Notes: generated from the letters alone by a model not told the origin. A stretch of 64,000 bases of DNA from Trebouxia sp. TZW2008 (GCA_002118135.1 BDIU01000334.1:1-64000); one strand, 5' to 3'. Shown: positions 22,501-34,600, counted from the stretch's first letter. A program made the numbers and translations.

Positions 22501-23546
22501 ATCGAAGTGGTTGGAGACAATTGATTGCTTCTGTACGTACCTACTTGGGCCTGCTGAGCCTGCCTAGCCCACGTTTATAATCATAGTAGTTAATAATATA
22601 ATAATAATGATAATAATAATGATGATGATGATGATAGTAAATTGTGGCTATGCATGCAAGGTGGGATCCATGATGACTCGCATGCAAATGCAAGGATGTA
22701 AGAGTTTCCTCATATCATCAAAGCTATCCACAATCAATGTAGCGTTCAGGGGGCCATGTAGCTATTTGGTAGTGCACGATGCTTGGGATCTGTAATCTGA
22801 TCATTGGCCCCGTTTGACAAGAAGCACAGCTGATCAGAGGCAGCAAGCTGTTGTCTGTAATCAAGCTGCTTGCATCAGCAGCTCAATCTCACTAGTCATC
22901 CAACCAGAATTATAGAGCTTCAGCAGCTATATACACAAGCAAGCCTTGTATCACGAATCTGTGACAACAGCAGAGCTGAGGCTTGAGCATGTTGCTTTGC
23001 AGACTTGGCTGATGAAGCAAGCAAGGGTGATTCTCCAAGGCATCAAGGCAGGAACAGCAGCAAGCCCAGCCATGTGAAAGCAGGGAATTCTTTGCTGGGG
23101 CAGTGAAGATATGGTTCAGCATGAATCAGACTCAGCCCTCAGCACTATTAAGGCTTGCGTGTTGGTTCTGCAGACTTGGCTGACATCTCACCCCAGAGCG
23201 AGTCTCCAAAGCATGAAGACAGGATCAGCAGTAGGTCAAGCTATGTGAAAGCAGGGATTTTCCTGGCTTGCTGCAACAGTGAAGACATGCATCAGCATGC
23301 ACCAGACTCAGCTGTCAGCATTACTAAGGCTTGAGCGTTGTTTCTGCAGACTTGTCTGATGAAGCGACTCAGGGCGAGTCTCCAAAGCATCAAGGCAGGA
23401 TCAGCAGTAAGCCCAGCCATGTGAAAGCAGGGGCTTTCTTGGCCTGCTGGGGGAGTGAAGATATGGACGCACCAGACTCAGCTGTCAACAGAAGGAATTC
23501 TGAGCAGACTGACGGTAATGCTGCCAAGAGTGTTGTATCAGCATGA
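13568..23546 (+). CDS. Double class-3 lipase protein AB
   Basis: About 1,000 residues. N-terminal unit: 13568-13756 (MATSARNTGQEHGEMQ, then SPILSKIQQAFMYIRS), an exon near 13810-13880 (GWDKTQARLVISAK), 14195-14378, 14919-15084 (VGFCIGGSL, then VRCISFGAPAVGNPAF), 16121-16371 (SYRVMFRRDPIP, then HVHGAVYI) and 17474-17749. The nucleophile position is Cys (codon 14957-14959) and FRGT is missing. The linker exon 18067-18999 has polyAla/Gly runs. C-terminal unit: 19289-19398, 19852-19986, 20332-20479 (IFAFRGTASKQDG), 20737-20883 (VICCGHSLGGALATL; Ser codon 20856-20858), 21282-21453 (VHGFDPVPSLP) and 21796-22052 (YKHVPGVIHI). The terminal exon is 23350-23546 or one of two upstream alternatives. Phases close across the linker, supporting one gene. 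Class-3 lipases hydrolyse acylglycerols with a Ser-Asp-His triad; the second unit is complete, the first probably inactive or altered. The exon-2 border is not resolved. Confidence 0.75.
14081..14260 (+). repeat. Junction copies before the AB helix exon
   Basis: The acceptor and first bases of the exon at 14195 (ttgatacctgacagtctgac) recur at about 14085 and, more weakly, near 14153. Each is preceded by an ag acceptor. Confidence 0.65.
14690..14965 (+). repeat. Junction copies before the Cys-nucleophile exon of AB
   Basis: Three copies of the 5' part of the exon at 14919 start near 14698, 14826 and 14919; shared text is ccaaggcgcattgt and gtgtggggttctgta. The first is interrupted by a GT/G-rich simple repeat at about 14725-14765. 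A 3' copy of the same exon lies at about 15346-15395. Confidence 0.7.
15805..16200 (+). repeat. Three tandem copies of the DPVP exon 5' part (AB)
   Basis: Units start at the acceptors near 15805, 15960 and 16120, each beginning acaggtgg-t-gtggggatcag and including agagtcatgttca. Spacing is about 155-160 bp. Only the third continues into the complete exon. Confidence 0.85.
16290..16790 (+). repeat. Four tandem copies of the same exon's 3' part (AB)
   Basis: Copies of the segment containing gcctacatgggggcgctgaa and the following LDREKSTG-coding bases occur at about 16297, 16445, 16580 and 16705, each ending near a possible donor. The first belongs to the real exon. Confidence 0.75.
20901..21190 (+). 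repeat. TGCTG pentamer array and related decamers
   Basis: A (TGTGC)n-type array covers about 20901-20945, just after the GHSLGG exon. A degenerate 10-bp array (tgctatgcca type) covers about 21018-21180. Between them, 20955-21015 is a 3' copy of the GHSLGG exon with a disrupted reading. Confidence 0.85.
21650..21880 (+). repeat. Two copies of the catalytic-His exon 5' part (AB)
   Basis: The block acaagcatgtgccaggcgtg and the next 80 bases occur at about 21651 and again at 21797 with an intact cag acceptor, about 147 bp apart. The second opens the real exon. Gene CD shows the same duplication in three copies. Confidence 0.85.
22010..22400 (+). repeat. Donor-side copies of the AB His exon
   Basis: The exon end with gggcaaggttgct and gagacgcctgatggtgagc recurs near 22157-22195 (with gtaagc), 22235-22268 (shorter) and 22362-22400 (with gtatgt). 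Each copy keeps a plausible GT donor. Confidence 0.75.
22440..22635. mobile_element. SINE/LINE-tail-like dispersed repeat, copy 2
   Basis: Homologous to 10285-10465 over about 140 bp (ggttggagacaattgattgc, then tgtacgtacctacttgggcc), followed by an ATA/ATG trinucleotide tail at about 22590-22635. It lies in an AB intron. Confidence 0.45.
23003..23546 (+). repeat. Three tandem candidate terminal exons of AB
   Basis: Units start at acceptors with exon starts at 23003, 23174 and 23350 (spacing 171 and 176 bp). All three follow tttgcag/tctgcag, are in the phase needed after the donor at 22053, and run open to their own stops. They encode related peptides: DLADEASKGDSPRHQGR, DLADISPQSESPKHEDR and DLSDEATQGESPKHQGR. 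Confidence 0.85.
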
Positions 23547-24351
23547 GGATGTTCGTTACAGCAAAGATCTGAAGGTAATACGACAGGTGCTGTCTCAAAA
23601 GGATAGCCTCTTTTCTGCATGCTTTGTTATGTTCTTGGTAAGTTCTCCCTGTTTTGTTCCAAAACAAGGCTTGGTCAAAAGCCAAAGCTGTAGGTTTGTG
23701 TCTTGTTCGCTGCTAACTTATTGCCTCTGAAGAATGCAGATTTGGACCTCAACACTAGCAGCTGGCTTTGGCAAGCTAGCCATGAATGGGTTAGCGAGCA
23801 AACTTGGAAAAATGTTGTAGGGCGTGCAATTGTGCAACTCTGTTCTGGAAGTATTTCACTTGATGCTCAGCGTACATTAACTCAAGGCAGCTGCAGCCTG
23901 CTATTGCAATGCAAAGCTCAAGCCGTATGGCATGAAACTTCTGTATGTTGAAACGTGATGAGTTTGGAATGCGGGTGTTGCAAGCTGGATGTTCAGCAAG
24001 AGCTTCGGCTATGAAGATGACTAGCTTTGCTTTCTTGATGTGAAGGCTGCGTATGGTATGTAAGTAGGGCAGTGCCTGCTTTGTTGAGTGTTCTCTGAAT
24101 AGCTTGCTCGTTTACTGGAGTCCACTGTGGCAGTACACAAGGTTTTAGTGCACAAGATCTTTGGGACTTTTGATCCGCCACGTTTTGCTCTATCAAGCAT
24201 TTTTGTTTAGCCGTGTGTCACTGCCATATGAACTGTAGTGCACCCATGTTCACATTTGGCCTTCTGTAGGAGAACAACATTAAGTTTTGGCTTTCGAACA
24301 GGGCTCTGCTAGCCTGTTTTTGTCATGTAAACAGGGCGCACGCAGCCTTAC

Positions 24352-24467
24352 CCCATTGAAGGACGTGCACAGTCCTCAAGTTGCATTGCGTGGGCTCCTC
24401 TTATCGCCACCCATTGAAGCACGTGCACAGTCCTCATGTTGCATTGCGTGGGCTCCTCTTATCGCCA
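24352..24467. repeat. 58-bp tandem duplication
   Basis: Two units starting cccattgaaggacgtgcaca (24352) and cccattgaagcacgtgcaca (24410), each ending ctcctcttatcgcc, differ at only a few positions. Confidence 0.9.
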
Positions 24468-24699
24468 GCTGCAGCATGCAATCAATTATGATTTTGCAGA
24501 TATTGCTGCACATTGCCAGTTGCCCGTCATACTTGTCTTGTTTGTCTTCGTTCATCGTAGTCAGTGTTGATGAGTGGACAGATACTCACACACGAGCATC
24601 TTCCTTCATTTCATTCCCGGCAATTCTTGATGCTTTGCTGAGAACATCAAAGACAAATTAGGTGTAGTGATGTGTGAGTGGCGTCGCACCACCAGCACC

Positions 24700-24882
24700 T
24701 GTCCATCATCTCCTTAACTATCTAGGTGCTTTGTTGACGAACGCTAAGACAATTGAGTGCATGTCTGTTTTAGCTTACTTGTTTGTTTTGTATTGATTCA
24801 TTGTTGACATTGTCTGTTGACCCCCCTGCTGGGTCTCAAAGAAAGTAAAATAAATTGATTGATTGATTGATTGATAGCTTTA
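24700..24882 (+). mobile_element. Truncated non-LTR element 3' end (tentative)
   Basis: The segment ends cctgctgggtctcaaagaaa, then gtaaaataaa and an (ATTG)n tail at 24856-24882. A 3' end with an A-rich stretch and short tandem repeats is typical of RTE/L1-like retroelements. Similar attg-type tails occur near 39120-39150 and, inverted, at 36520-36590. No reverse-transcriptase frame is present. Confidence 0.4.
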
Positions 24883-25651
24883 AATCGAACCAAATAATGG
24901 CTCCAGCTGGCTGAAGTTGCAAGGTCGCGACGATCTTGTGCTATCAGTACCACAGATCGTTCCAGTCTCCGACGCACTTCATGTCAAACTGTGAAATCAG
25001 GGGAAGGAGTCTATTCAATTTCGCTTGTTGACTTTGACACTTATCCCGGCCGAGGTCTATGGCATATGCATGCATGCATGCTGCGCAGACACCCTTTCAA
25101 TGATGGCCTTAAGGAGCACTTATGGCCATGACTGCAGATTGACAATCTGGCTTTCTTGCAGCCACCAGCATTCAAGTACTTGCCATGCTGCAGATCATAA
25201 GGAGGATATTTTTACATGCTTCAGCTAGCTTGTGTGCAGGCGATGCTGCACCAGTTTCGGTTGACCAAATTTCTGACCTTATTCAATGAATCCCAAGGGA
25301 TTTGACATGCCTTGGGGCTTTGTCGACCCCTGTGATTTGAAATCACGGATAATTCATTGGCTAATAACTTTGTTGCTTGCGATGCTGCGTTCGAAGTCCG
25401 ATACTTTACGTTGCACCGAGCTGAGAAAGCGCCTGCGCGTGCATATGATGTCACGAGTTGTGACGCCACAAGCTCGTCAGACAGAACTGCACCAAAAGAT
25501 CACCCAGTAGACAGACCATACTTTGCTAGCACCTGTAGAACTGCACGCTCAGTACTTGTCGTACTTCTCGCTGACGGCAACCCCTGCTGGGACCTTGCAA
25601 CGCGCGCCGCCGCGTGCCTTTCGTTGATTGCGGTCTTGTGCTGCGGACGGC

Positions 25652-28600
25652 ATGGACTTGGGGCAAGATCACGGTCAGCTGCAAGACTTGAGCAGTCCCG
25701 TTCTGAGTAAGCTGCAGGACGCGTTCGCCTACATCAGGAGTTTCCTGGGAGACTCTGCATCAACAGTTTTCACACGTTCGGGCTCGTTTGATGGTGCGCT
25801 GGCCTGACGTACTTGTCGCGCTGACAACGATTACAGTTGCAGTGGCCTCCAACGGCATGCCACACAAGCTGCTTGGTACGGACCATGGTATGCACACGCA
25901 GGTCCAAACCAATCGACCATGTTCTACGGTTGGGACGCTGCCAATTCGCGTCTTGTTCTCTCCTGCAGGGTAAGTCTGCAACTGAGTTGCATCACCTGTC
26001 GTGCTTGCTTGTCTGCCGGTTTGCTCGCGCGCCAGGCTGTCAGTTGCACGTGATACTATACGGACATCAATTTGGGTGATGGGTGCGGTCCAGCGTTTTG
26101 TTCACAGCAGCCCGTCAATTTGACTGCAAAACAAGGCCCCAGACAGCCCCTCACCGCTCAATACGTGTCCTGCTAAGCTGTGACTTACTAGAACTGCTGC
26201 AGAAAAGGCTGTGAACAACAGTGCAGCGCCAAAGCTGGATATTGACCACTGCGGATGCGTCTTGCTGCAACATCTGCTCAAAAGCGCTTTCATCAGGCAA
26301 TGTGATGTTTGCAGATTATAGACTTCATGCTAGTGGGCGCCATGCTAACGGCCAAGCTGGCCAGTCCTTTTTGGTTTCTCATTTGCTCCGCATCCTGCTG
26401 CTGAAAGACGCTTGACAACAGACCTTGAAAGCTGATTTCTTTGTTGCAGATCATGGACTTCACATTTGTGGGCGCCATGCTAAAGGCCAAGTTAGCCAGT
26501 CCCCCTTGGTTGCCTCAGCTAGCAGGCAACCCACAGGTGGAAGCAAACTGCCTGAGAGTCTTTCAAGCATTCACTGACCCTGAAGACGGCAGCCCTGACC
26601 TCAAATCGAGAATCCAGGCCATTTTAGGTATCCTCCCAATGCTTGTGCAAACAGCAAGCAGCAAGCAGTCTTACAGTAAAGCATGCTGAGATGTGGGTTG
26701 CCAATGCTGCCAGCCTTGATGCTCTGATGGAGTCTCAGTCATTGACAATGCTGCACTGTAGTTGAAGCAAATGCCTGTGATCTGCAGCAGCCATGCGTTC
26801 ATGGCCTCAACTGTTGGAGATTCTCAACTGCCTTTGCCTCACAGCCACAACATGTAAGTATGATCTGTCTCGCTCACACAATTTCTCCACAAGCTGCTGA
26901 ACTCCACAAATGAATTGACGGATGGGTTTAGGGCCCATGTGCATCAACTTGCTGTTCAAATATCAAGCTTGTATGCTGATAAAATGGCCTCATGCATCAG
27001 CCCCGCTTCAGAGCGTTTAGCTCATGCATATGCACAGCCAGGCCTATTTGCCTGCCTGTAGACGCGCCACTCTGATGCATGTTCACTTGCGTCATTGTAG
27101 GCATGTGCCACTCCCATGCGGATGTAAAAAGTGTGAATGCAGGCGATGCGAGTCCAAGGCGCATATCCTGTGTGGCGTTCTGTGGAGCGGGGTCAGTGAT
27201 CACGCTTGCTGCTGCATGGGCCGCAGTGCAGTGGCCGACAGCAGATGTGCGCTGCATCTCCTTTGGCGCTCCAGCTGTTGGCAATGCTGATTTTGCTGCA
27301 GCCTTTAAGTAAGTGCCCTGTCACACTTAGGTTTGCTTCAGTAGTGCGTAACAGCAGATGTGAGCTGTAACTCTTTTGTCTCTCCAGCTGTTGGCAATGC
27401 TGACCTTGCTGCAGCTTTGAAGTGGTTTCCCTATCGTTTGTAGTTTTGCTTCACAAGTGGGTCGCAGCAGATGTGCGCTGCATCTCCTTTGGCGCTCCAG
27501 CTGTTGGCAATGCTGATTTTGCTGCAGCCTTTAAGTAAGTTCCCTGTCACTCTTAGGTTTGCTTCAGTAGTGCGTAACAGCAGATGTGCGTTGTAACTCT
27601 TTTTTCTCTCCAGCTGTTGGCAATGCTGACCTTGCTGCAGCTTTGAAGTGGTTTCCCTATCGTTTGTAGTTTTGCTTCACAAGTGGGTCGCAGCAGATGT
27701 GTGCTGCATTTCCTTTAGTGCTTCAGCTGCTGGCAATGCCGCCTCGGCCTTGAACCAAGACATTCTGCACAGACAGCTTTGCTTTATCAATACTTTCATG
27801 GTCAAGAAGATGCATGTCGCCGATGCTCACTGTGCTGCAGCCATCACAAAGGTACCCTGTCACTCCATTTGTTGCTCCGTCAGCACTTGCTGGGCTGATG
27901 GGCATTCTAAATGTATGCTAGACAGGCTCAGCAGGCCCATCTAGGTGCGTACTGGAGCAATCAACAGTCTCCAACCAGTGCAGATGGGCAATATACTGTT
28001 TGGAAACGCTTGCAGCAATGAAAGTCTAGACATGCGCAAGAGCTGTCATACTGTTGGCACTTGCCCAGCAAGGTCCAAACAAAGACAGACGTGTATGTTG
28101 CCGGTGCTTTGAGTCTGCAAAGAAGACTTCTCTTGGAGATTTCTCCTGTGCACACAGATGGCTGGTGGGCATCAGCTACAGAGTCATGTTCAGGAGGGAC
28201 CCTGTTCCAACAGCTTTAGCATCTGTGGGCCTCAGACATACTGCCTGTCATCCCATTTTGGGACATGATGCCCTTTCCTTCTCTTCAACAGAGACTGATG
28301 CGTATACAGGTGGTTGGTGGGCATCAGCTACAGAGTCATGTTTAGGAGAGATCCTGTTCCAACAGCTTTAGCATCTGTGGGCCTTAGACACGTTCACGGT
28401 GCGGTGTACATCAGTGGGGACACATTGAGGCCTGGGGTTCAGGTCAAGGGTCAGATTGCTCCCATGTCAGACATGGCCGACCATGCTTTCACTGGCTACT
28501 CGGGCGCTTTGCATGCCACTTGCAAGGCCCAGTCAAACAGGGAGAAATCTTCAGGTAGGGCCAACAGTTCTTTCTGCCATGTCATCTGGCCTTCATATCA

Positions 28601-31600
28601 GTGGTGACAGGATGAGGCTTGTGGTTCAAGTGACGGGTCAGATTGCACCTAAGTCTGACATGGCTGACCATGCTTTCACTGGCTACTCGAGCGCCTTGCA
28701 TGCCTCCTGCAAGGCCCAGTGAAACAGGGGAAAGGCTTCAGGTTGGACATATGACTCTACAATGTCCCTCTTTCTCCACCTTGCTCGTTACATACATCAA
28801 GTCCTATAGTCACGACACATGTGCAGCAGTTTCTGGAAGCATTGCTTTTCAAAGCTGTATGCAAAGCTTGCTAGTCCTGTCGTGTAAGCATTTTCCACGG
28901 GGCTTGTCAGACACTGAAGCAGTTTGTACTCTATCTAGCCAAACATGACAGCAGCAGCCTTATGGAGGCAGATACTGCACTTGAGTCTTGTCTAGCAGCA
29001 TTTCTTGAGCCAAACATTGTAGTCAGACTACAGACTCTGTTCTGCACTGTAACAGATCTGTGTAAGTTTCACCTGTTTTGCAATATCATCGCATTGTTGT
29101 AACCTGTTGTATGGCATTGCAGGGGGACCATGCAGGGCTCAAATTGACCCCAGCTTTGCTGACAAGCTGAGCTACTCCATGCGCTTCAACAGCCTGCGCT
29201 CAGAGGGCAGCATTCAGCAGTTTCTGTCTGTTCTGGCCCCATCTGTTGTCATCTGTTGATATCACACTGTCCCCAGCTACTGCGTGGCAATGCAGGGGGG
29301 CCATGCAGAGCCCAGATTGACCCCGGCTTTGCTGACAAGCTGGGCTATTCCATGCGCCACAACAGCCTGCGCTCAGAGGGCAGCATTGTGGGATCCCTCT
29401 CTGACGCTGCAGAGAGCATTGATGGCCAGGACGAAGAGCCAGTAATTGTGTCAAAGCGCACAGGTGCCCACTCCTTCTTGCTGGTCATTTGTTATACACA
29501 GATTCGTGCCTGCATTAGATGTCGTGATTGCAGCACTGTGGAATCCTTGGGTGACGTTGCAGACAGCATCAAAGATGATGAGCCAATAATTGTATCACAG
29601 GTATCTGACGCGCCTACTGCACACATATCACGCCTTGACTGAGCGCTACAGTGGCAGCAAAACACAGGTGCCCTCGTGCTTTGCTTTCATTGCTTATCGC
29701 TGTGCCTCTTCTGTTTGTTGTGGTAGCAGCATTGTGGGGTCACTATCTGAAGCGTAGAGAGTACTGATGGCCAGAACAAGGAGCCAATCATTGTGTCAAA
29801 CCGTACAGGTGCCAACTTGCCGTCAATTCACTGCACTGTTGTTGCACCTTTGCTGGGGTTCGGAGTGTGAGGATCATAACTGCTGTGCTGTGCTGTGCTG
29901 TGCTGTGCTGTGCTGTGCTGTGCTGTGCTGTGCTGTGCTGTGCTGCAAGAGCTTTTGCTGCTCCATGCTGCAGACTTGCACTGGAGTGACCCATCCAGCT
30001 CACCGCTCATATGCTGTCCTGTGCAGGCCTTGTTTCATACCTCACATCTGGAGCAGGCAGCCTGGTCGCAGACACGTTCTCAGTCAGCAAAACTGCTATG
30101 GCGTCAGCCTTCAGCAGATTGGGCAGGTTCTTCACGCCAACCAAAGTGCCTCCTGGAATGAGCGCTGCTGATGGTGCTGCATGTGGCCACACCGACTTGG
30201 CTGCTCTGCAAAACGCCAGACTGGCGAATGGTGACGGTTTCCTGGCCGAAGGAGATGAATGGATGATTTCCGGTGCTCCGGAACCAGTGGTCAAGTCACC
30301 TTTTGCTGATTGCCCAGAGTCTGTCATTCACACTCTTGCCTCAAATGGGTTGGGAAGGGCAAGCAGCTCAGATGCTAGGCTTGATGGTGAGAGCAGGATC
30401 AAGGTTGAGCTTGGATCTGAGGCGCATGACTCAGCTGCTGGACCAGCTGCCACCTCAGCTGCCAATGAGTCATTGATCACCTCATCAGGACAGCCAGACA
30501 GCAGCTTGGTGACAGCTGTCATGTTGGACAAGCGCATGGCATCACTCAATACCAACAGCCACTCAGTGACTGATGGGCTTTTGAATGCCACCAGGGCCGC
30601 ACACACCGACACAGACAGACAGAGCATGCTGACTACTGCGACCAAGCAGGTGACTAATCTTGGAGAGGCTGCAATTGCAGTCAATGAGGCTGAAGTGTCA
30701 TTGGCTGAAGCTAAGGCAAATGTTGGTGCTGAGGAAGTTCCGGGACCTCTTGCTCCCGGTGTGAGCTTGCCTACTGATGTGCTTGAGGCGGCCTTTGCAG
30801 AGGGGTCATTCCCAGAGCAGGGCAGCAGTCCTGCACAGAAACTACACAGTGCTCATTCTGGTGAGCAAACAAGTCACTGGCCAAATCAAACAATACTTTT
30901 GCGCGCTCTCTTTTCCTCTCGCGTTCCATAGTGAATCCACCGTGATGTTTGTCTGATACATTATCACATACAGATGAGCTTTGATGATTTTCACATGCAT
31001 GTGGCTTGGCTGCATTGTCAAGTGGCATAATTTAGCAAATGGCTGCCTAGCTTGGCGCACTCTATAGTGCAGGAGCAGAGAAGCTCTGTAACAGTTTGTA
31101 ACGCGCCCCTCGCTTCACTACCATCTTTGCTGGACTGAATCATTTCTGCCATCATTTTTGATCTCATGTTGACTGCTGCTGCTGTGGTGTTTGCTGTGGT
31201 CGCTCTTATGTAATATCTGGCTGCTCCTCTGCTTCTAGTCACTGTGACTCCAGCTGTCATGCTTCAAGGCATAGACTTTGCTTTGGTGCTGTTTGTGTTG
31301 ACACGCTTGTCATCATTTGCAGGGCATCACATCAGGCAGCGTGTGAAGGAGCATGTGAAGGCAGCCAGGCCAAAGCTGGCAAGGGCGTTCAGCATGGTGG
31401 AGCGGGACAGCTCTCAGGTGGACCCAAATGACCTCAGCAACCTGCAGAAGGTACTGGTGATGGGCAAGATCAGTCAGGCGGCCATTGTGGCAGGGGCAGC
31501 ATACAGGAACGAGGAGACCTTCAAACAGCAGACAGGAATTGCCAAGGCCCGCCTCATCAAGGATAAAACCCATCACGACACCAAGGTGCTTTTTCGACCT

Positions 31601-34600
31601 TTACTGACCTGTTCTGTGCTGTTCATTTTTTTAATCAACCCATGTACTATAGCAGCACAATGCAGAATTCACTCTACAGGGTAGCCTTTGTATCAGCTGC
31701 GACAGGAATGCAAAGAGGAAAACGTATCGAGCCATCGTCACACGGCAAATGGCACTTTTAAGTGCATTTAGATCTGGCTGCGCATTGTTCCACACTGCAG
31801 GATGAGCAAATATTATCACCTGCTCACATCGTTGCGCTTGCACCGTGAGGTTTGGAAGATACCAACACATTTGGGAGACATTGGTCAAGAACAGAGCAAA
31901 CTTTGCAGAACACATAGCATGCTTGCAGGTGCATGTGGGCTGGTTGGAAGGTGGTACAGCCATCTTTGCCTTCCGGGGCACCGCAAGCAAGCAGGACGGG
32001 CTGCAGGACGTCAAAATCTTCAGTCGCAATATAGACTACCTCCAGGAGCTCTACCCCGGCGTCAAGGCCCACCTAGGTAATGTATGTATGCTGCCTTGTC
32101 AGTATGAAAGCAGAACGTGAGCTGCGCCCCATCTGTGAAATTGTATACACAGCTTTCTCATTTTCTTTGAATCTCTGCCCATCTTGCACTGTCTGGACTC
32201 CAGCAAACCTGGGCTTGTGACAGAGAACACAACCTAAGAGCAAGCAAACAACAGAAGAAGGTCAGTGTTGCTTGTAACGTATTGACGCCTTGCAGTTTGA
32301 CTGAACATTCACTTACGACGATTGCCCGCATTTGCTACTGTTAGCAGCAAAGTAACATTGCGTTTGCATGCTGCTTGATGCAGGCTTCATGCAGCAGTTT
32401 GCAGCAGTTTGCAACCCCAACAGAGCTGAGACCAACATGGCAGCTGTGCTTGTCTAGCAGCATACTATCTGTGCTTTTTGTCAACACCAACATATCTTTT
32501 TGTGTTTGGGTGCAGGCTTCATGCAGCAGTTTGCAGCAGTGTGCAATCCCAACAGGGCTGAGACCAACATGGCAGCCGTGTTGAAGCAGCTGTCAGGGGG
32601 TCAAACACCCAACAGGGTCATCTGCTGTGGCCACTCCCTGGGAGGAGCCCTTGCCACTCTAGGTCTGCTGCACTAAGCTGCACTGCAATGTGCTGATCAC
32701 ATCATGCTGATGCATTGGTACTCAAGAAAGGCAAAGGCAGGCATCATGCATAATATTGTGTTGCAGCTGTGTCATGCAGATTATGCCATGCTGACAGCGC
32801 TGGTGTCACTAATAACAGCATTGTGCTCTTTCCCATCACATTATTTGCATATGTGCTGCATGCAATGCACCACACTCTGCACCAGCTGACTCTGTACTGT
32901 CTTGCACAATACAGACGACAGACTGTTGCCTGGCCCTACACCTTTGTGGCCCATGTACAGCACCACTGACAAGCATTGCACAAGGGCTCAATGCGCAATG
33001 ATGCAAGATCAAACTGGTTGAACAGCCTTTTGAACATGGAGACTGAATCAGCAAACAACATGATGAACGGTTTCTGCATTGTGTTGGCCCAGGTGCTGCT
33101 TGGGCAGCTCTGGAGTACCCGGATGCTGACATCCGGTGCATCACCTTTGGGTCCCCGCGCGTGGCCAACAAGGTGTTTGGCAAGGCTTTCAACGCCCTGG
33201 TCGGCACTTCGCTGCGTCTGGTGCACGGCTTTGACCCAGTCCCCTCCCTCCCACCCTCCCTCATGTGAGTCCCTCACCCATCTCTGGTCTGTGCCCTCAC
33301 CACAGTTGGTCAAGCATTCATGTGCAGGTGGTGCAAACAGCTTGCAGAAGCAAATTCTGATTGCACTGACATAGCATTTTCTTTCCAGGGCCCCACTGCA
33401 TGTTGGGTTATGCCACAATATCAGGTTTGTGTGTATGTAAGTTTATGACTGTCAAAGCCCACAGCAAGGTGTGACCACCAGCTGAGTGCACAGGCTTCAT
33501 GCAGACACTGTAAGGCAAGCACTGTGCCTTGGCAACAATGTTCAAGCCCATGTGACACCCATGAGTCATCATGTAACCAGCATCTACCCAATGCCACGCA
33601 CATGCGCATAAACATACTTTTACACCTGCACCTGCACATGCACATATTGCAAATAGACATGACCACCGCCACACAGGCATACTCAGCCTGCCTGCAACTG
33701 CAGGCATAAGCACATTCAGCTTGCATGCAACTACAGGTATAAGCATGTGCCAGGCGTGATCCATATCAAGCAGGACAGCTTGCTGCTTCGGCAGCGCCTT
33801 GGCACACAATACTGCGCTCAAGCGTGATGGACCACATCACATTCAAGTAGGTAATGAATGCAAGTTTTGCAGGTACAAGCATGTTCCTGGGGTCATTCAC
33901 ATCAAGCAGGACAGCTTGCTGCTGCGGCAGCGGCCTTGGCACACAATACTGCGCTCAAGCGTGATGGACCACATCACATTCAAGTAGGTAATGAATGCAA
34001 GTTGTGCAGGTACAAGCATGTTCCTGGGGTCATTCACATCAAGCAGGACAGCTTGTTGCTGCGGCAGCGGCCTTGGCACACCATGCTGCGCTCAAGTGTG
34101 ATGGATCACACCATGCGCAAGTACAGCATGGGCGTGTACAAGCACATGCCTGGCGGCTTGGAAGCGCATGTGGCCTACTTTGCTGTGCGCACCAATGTAG
34201 CTAAGCTGTGTGACAAGGCGGCACATGCTGGCAAGCTGAAGCACCATGCTAATGCAGAGGAGATAGAAGGTAAGCAGCGACAACACTCACAACGGCCATG
34301 GTGACAGTTGCTGCCCATTGCACCAGGTGCTGGGTTATTGTTGCATAAGTTGCCCTATGACATTGTTTTGTCTGACTTTCGAAAGTTGAACATCAGGCGT
34401 CCATATTGTGACGCTCAAGACAAGCCTGCCTGGCGAGATAGGACTTGTGCCACAGATACCAAGCAGTATATGCTGGAATATGTAATTATTGTTATTATAT
34501 TAGCAAGTCCTGTCTAGTCATGCCAGCTTGCTTTGTCAGGTCTTCAAGCCACATGTTTTTCTGAAGCATCTGTGCCTGTTGAGTTGTGCTCCTGCAGATG

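Larger units (their letters stand above)
23547..25651. other. Region between the two double-lipase genes
   Basis: It holds the AB 3' UTR, a tandem duplication at 24352, a LINE-tail-like segment ending at 24882 and the CD promoter. No supported exon was found. Confidence 0.5.

Noticed and set aside
13568..23546. Treating the two lipase units of AB (and of CD) as separate adjacent genes
   Set aside because: The linker exon joins in matching phase in both paralogues, and neither has an evident start codon context or promoter between units. Transcript data could still overturn this.
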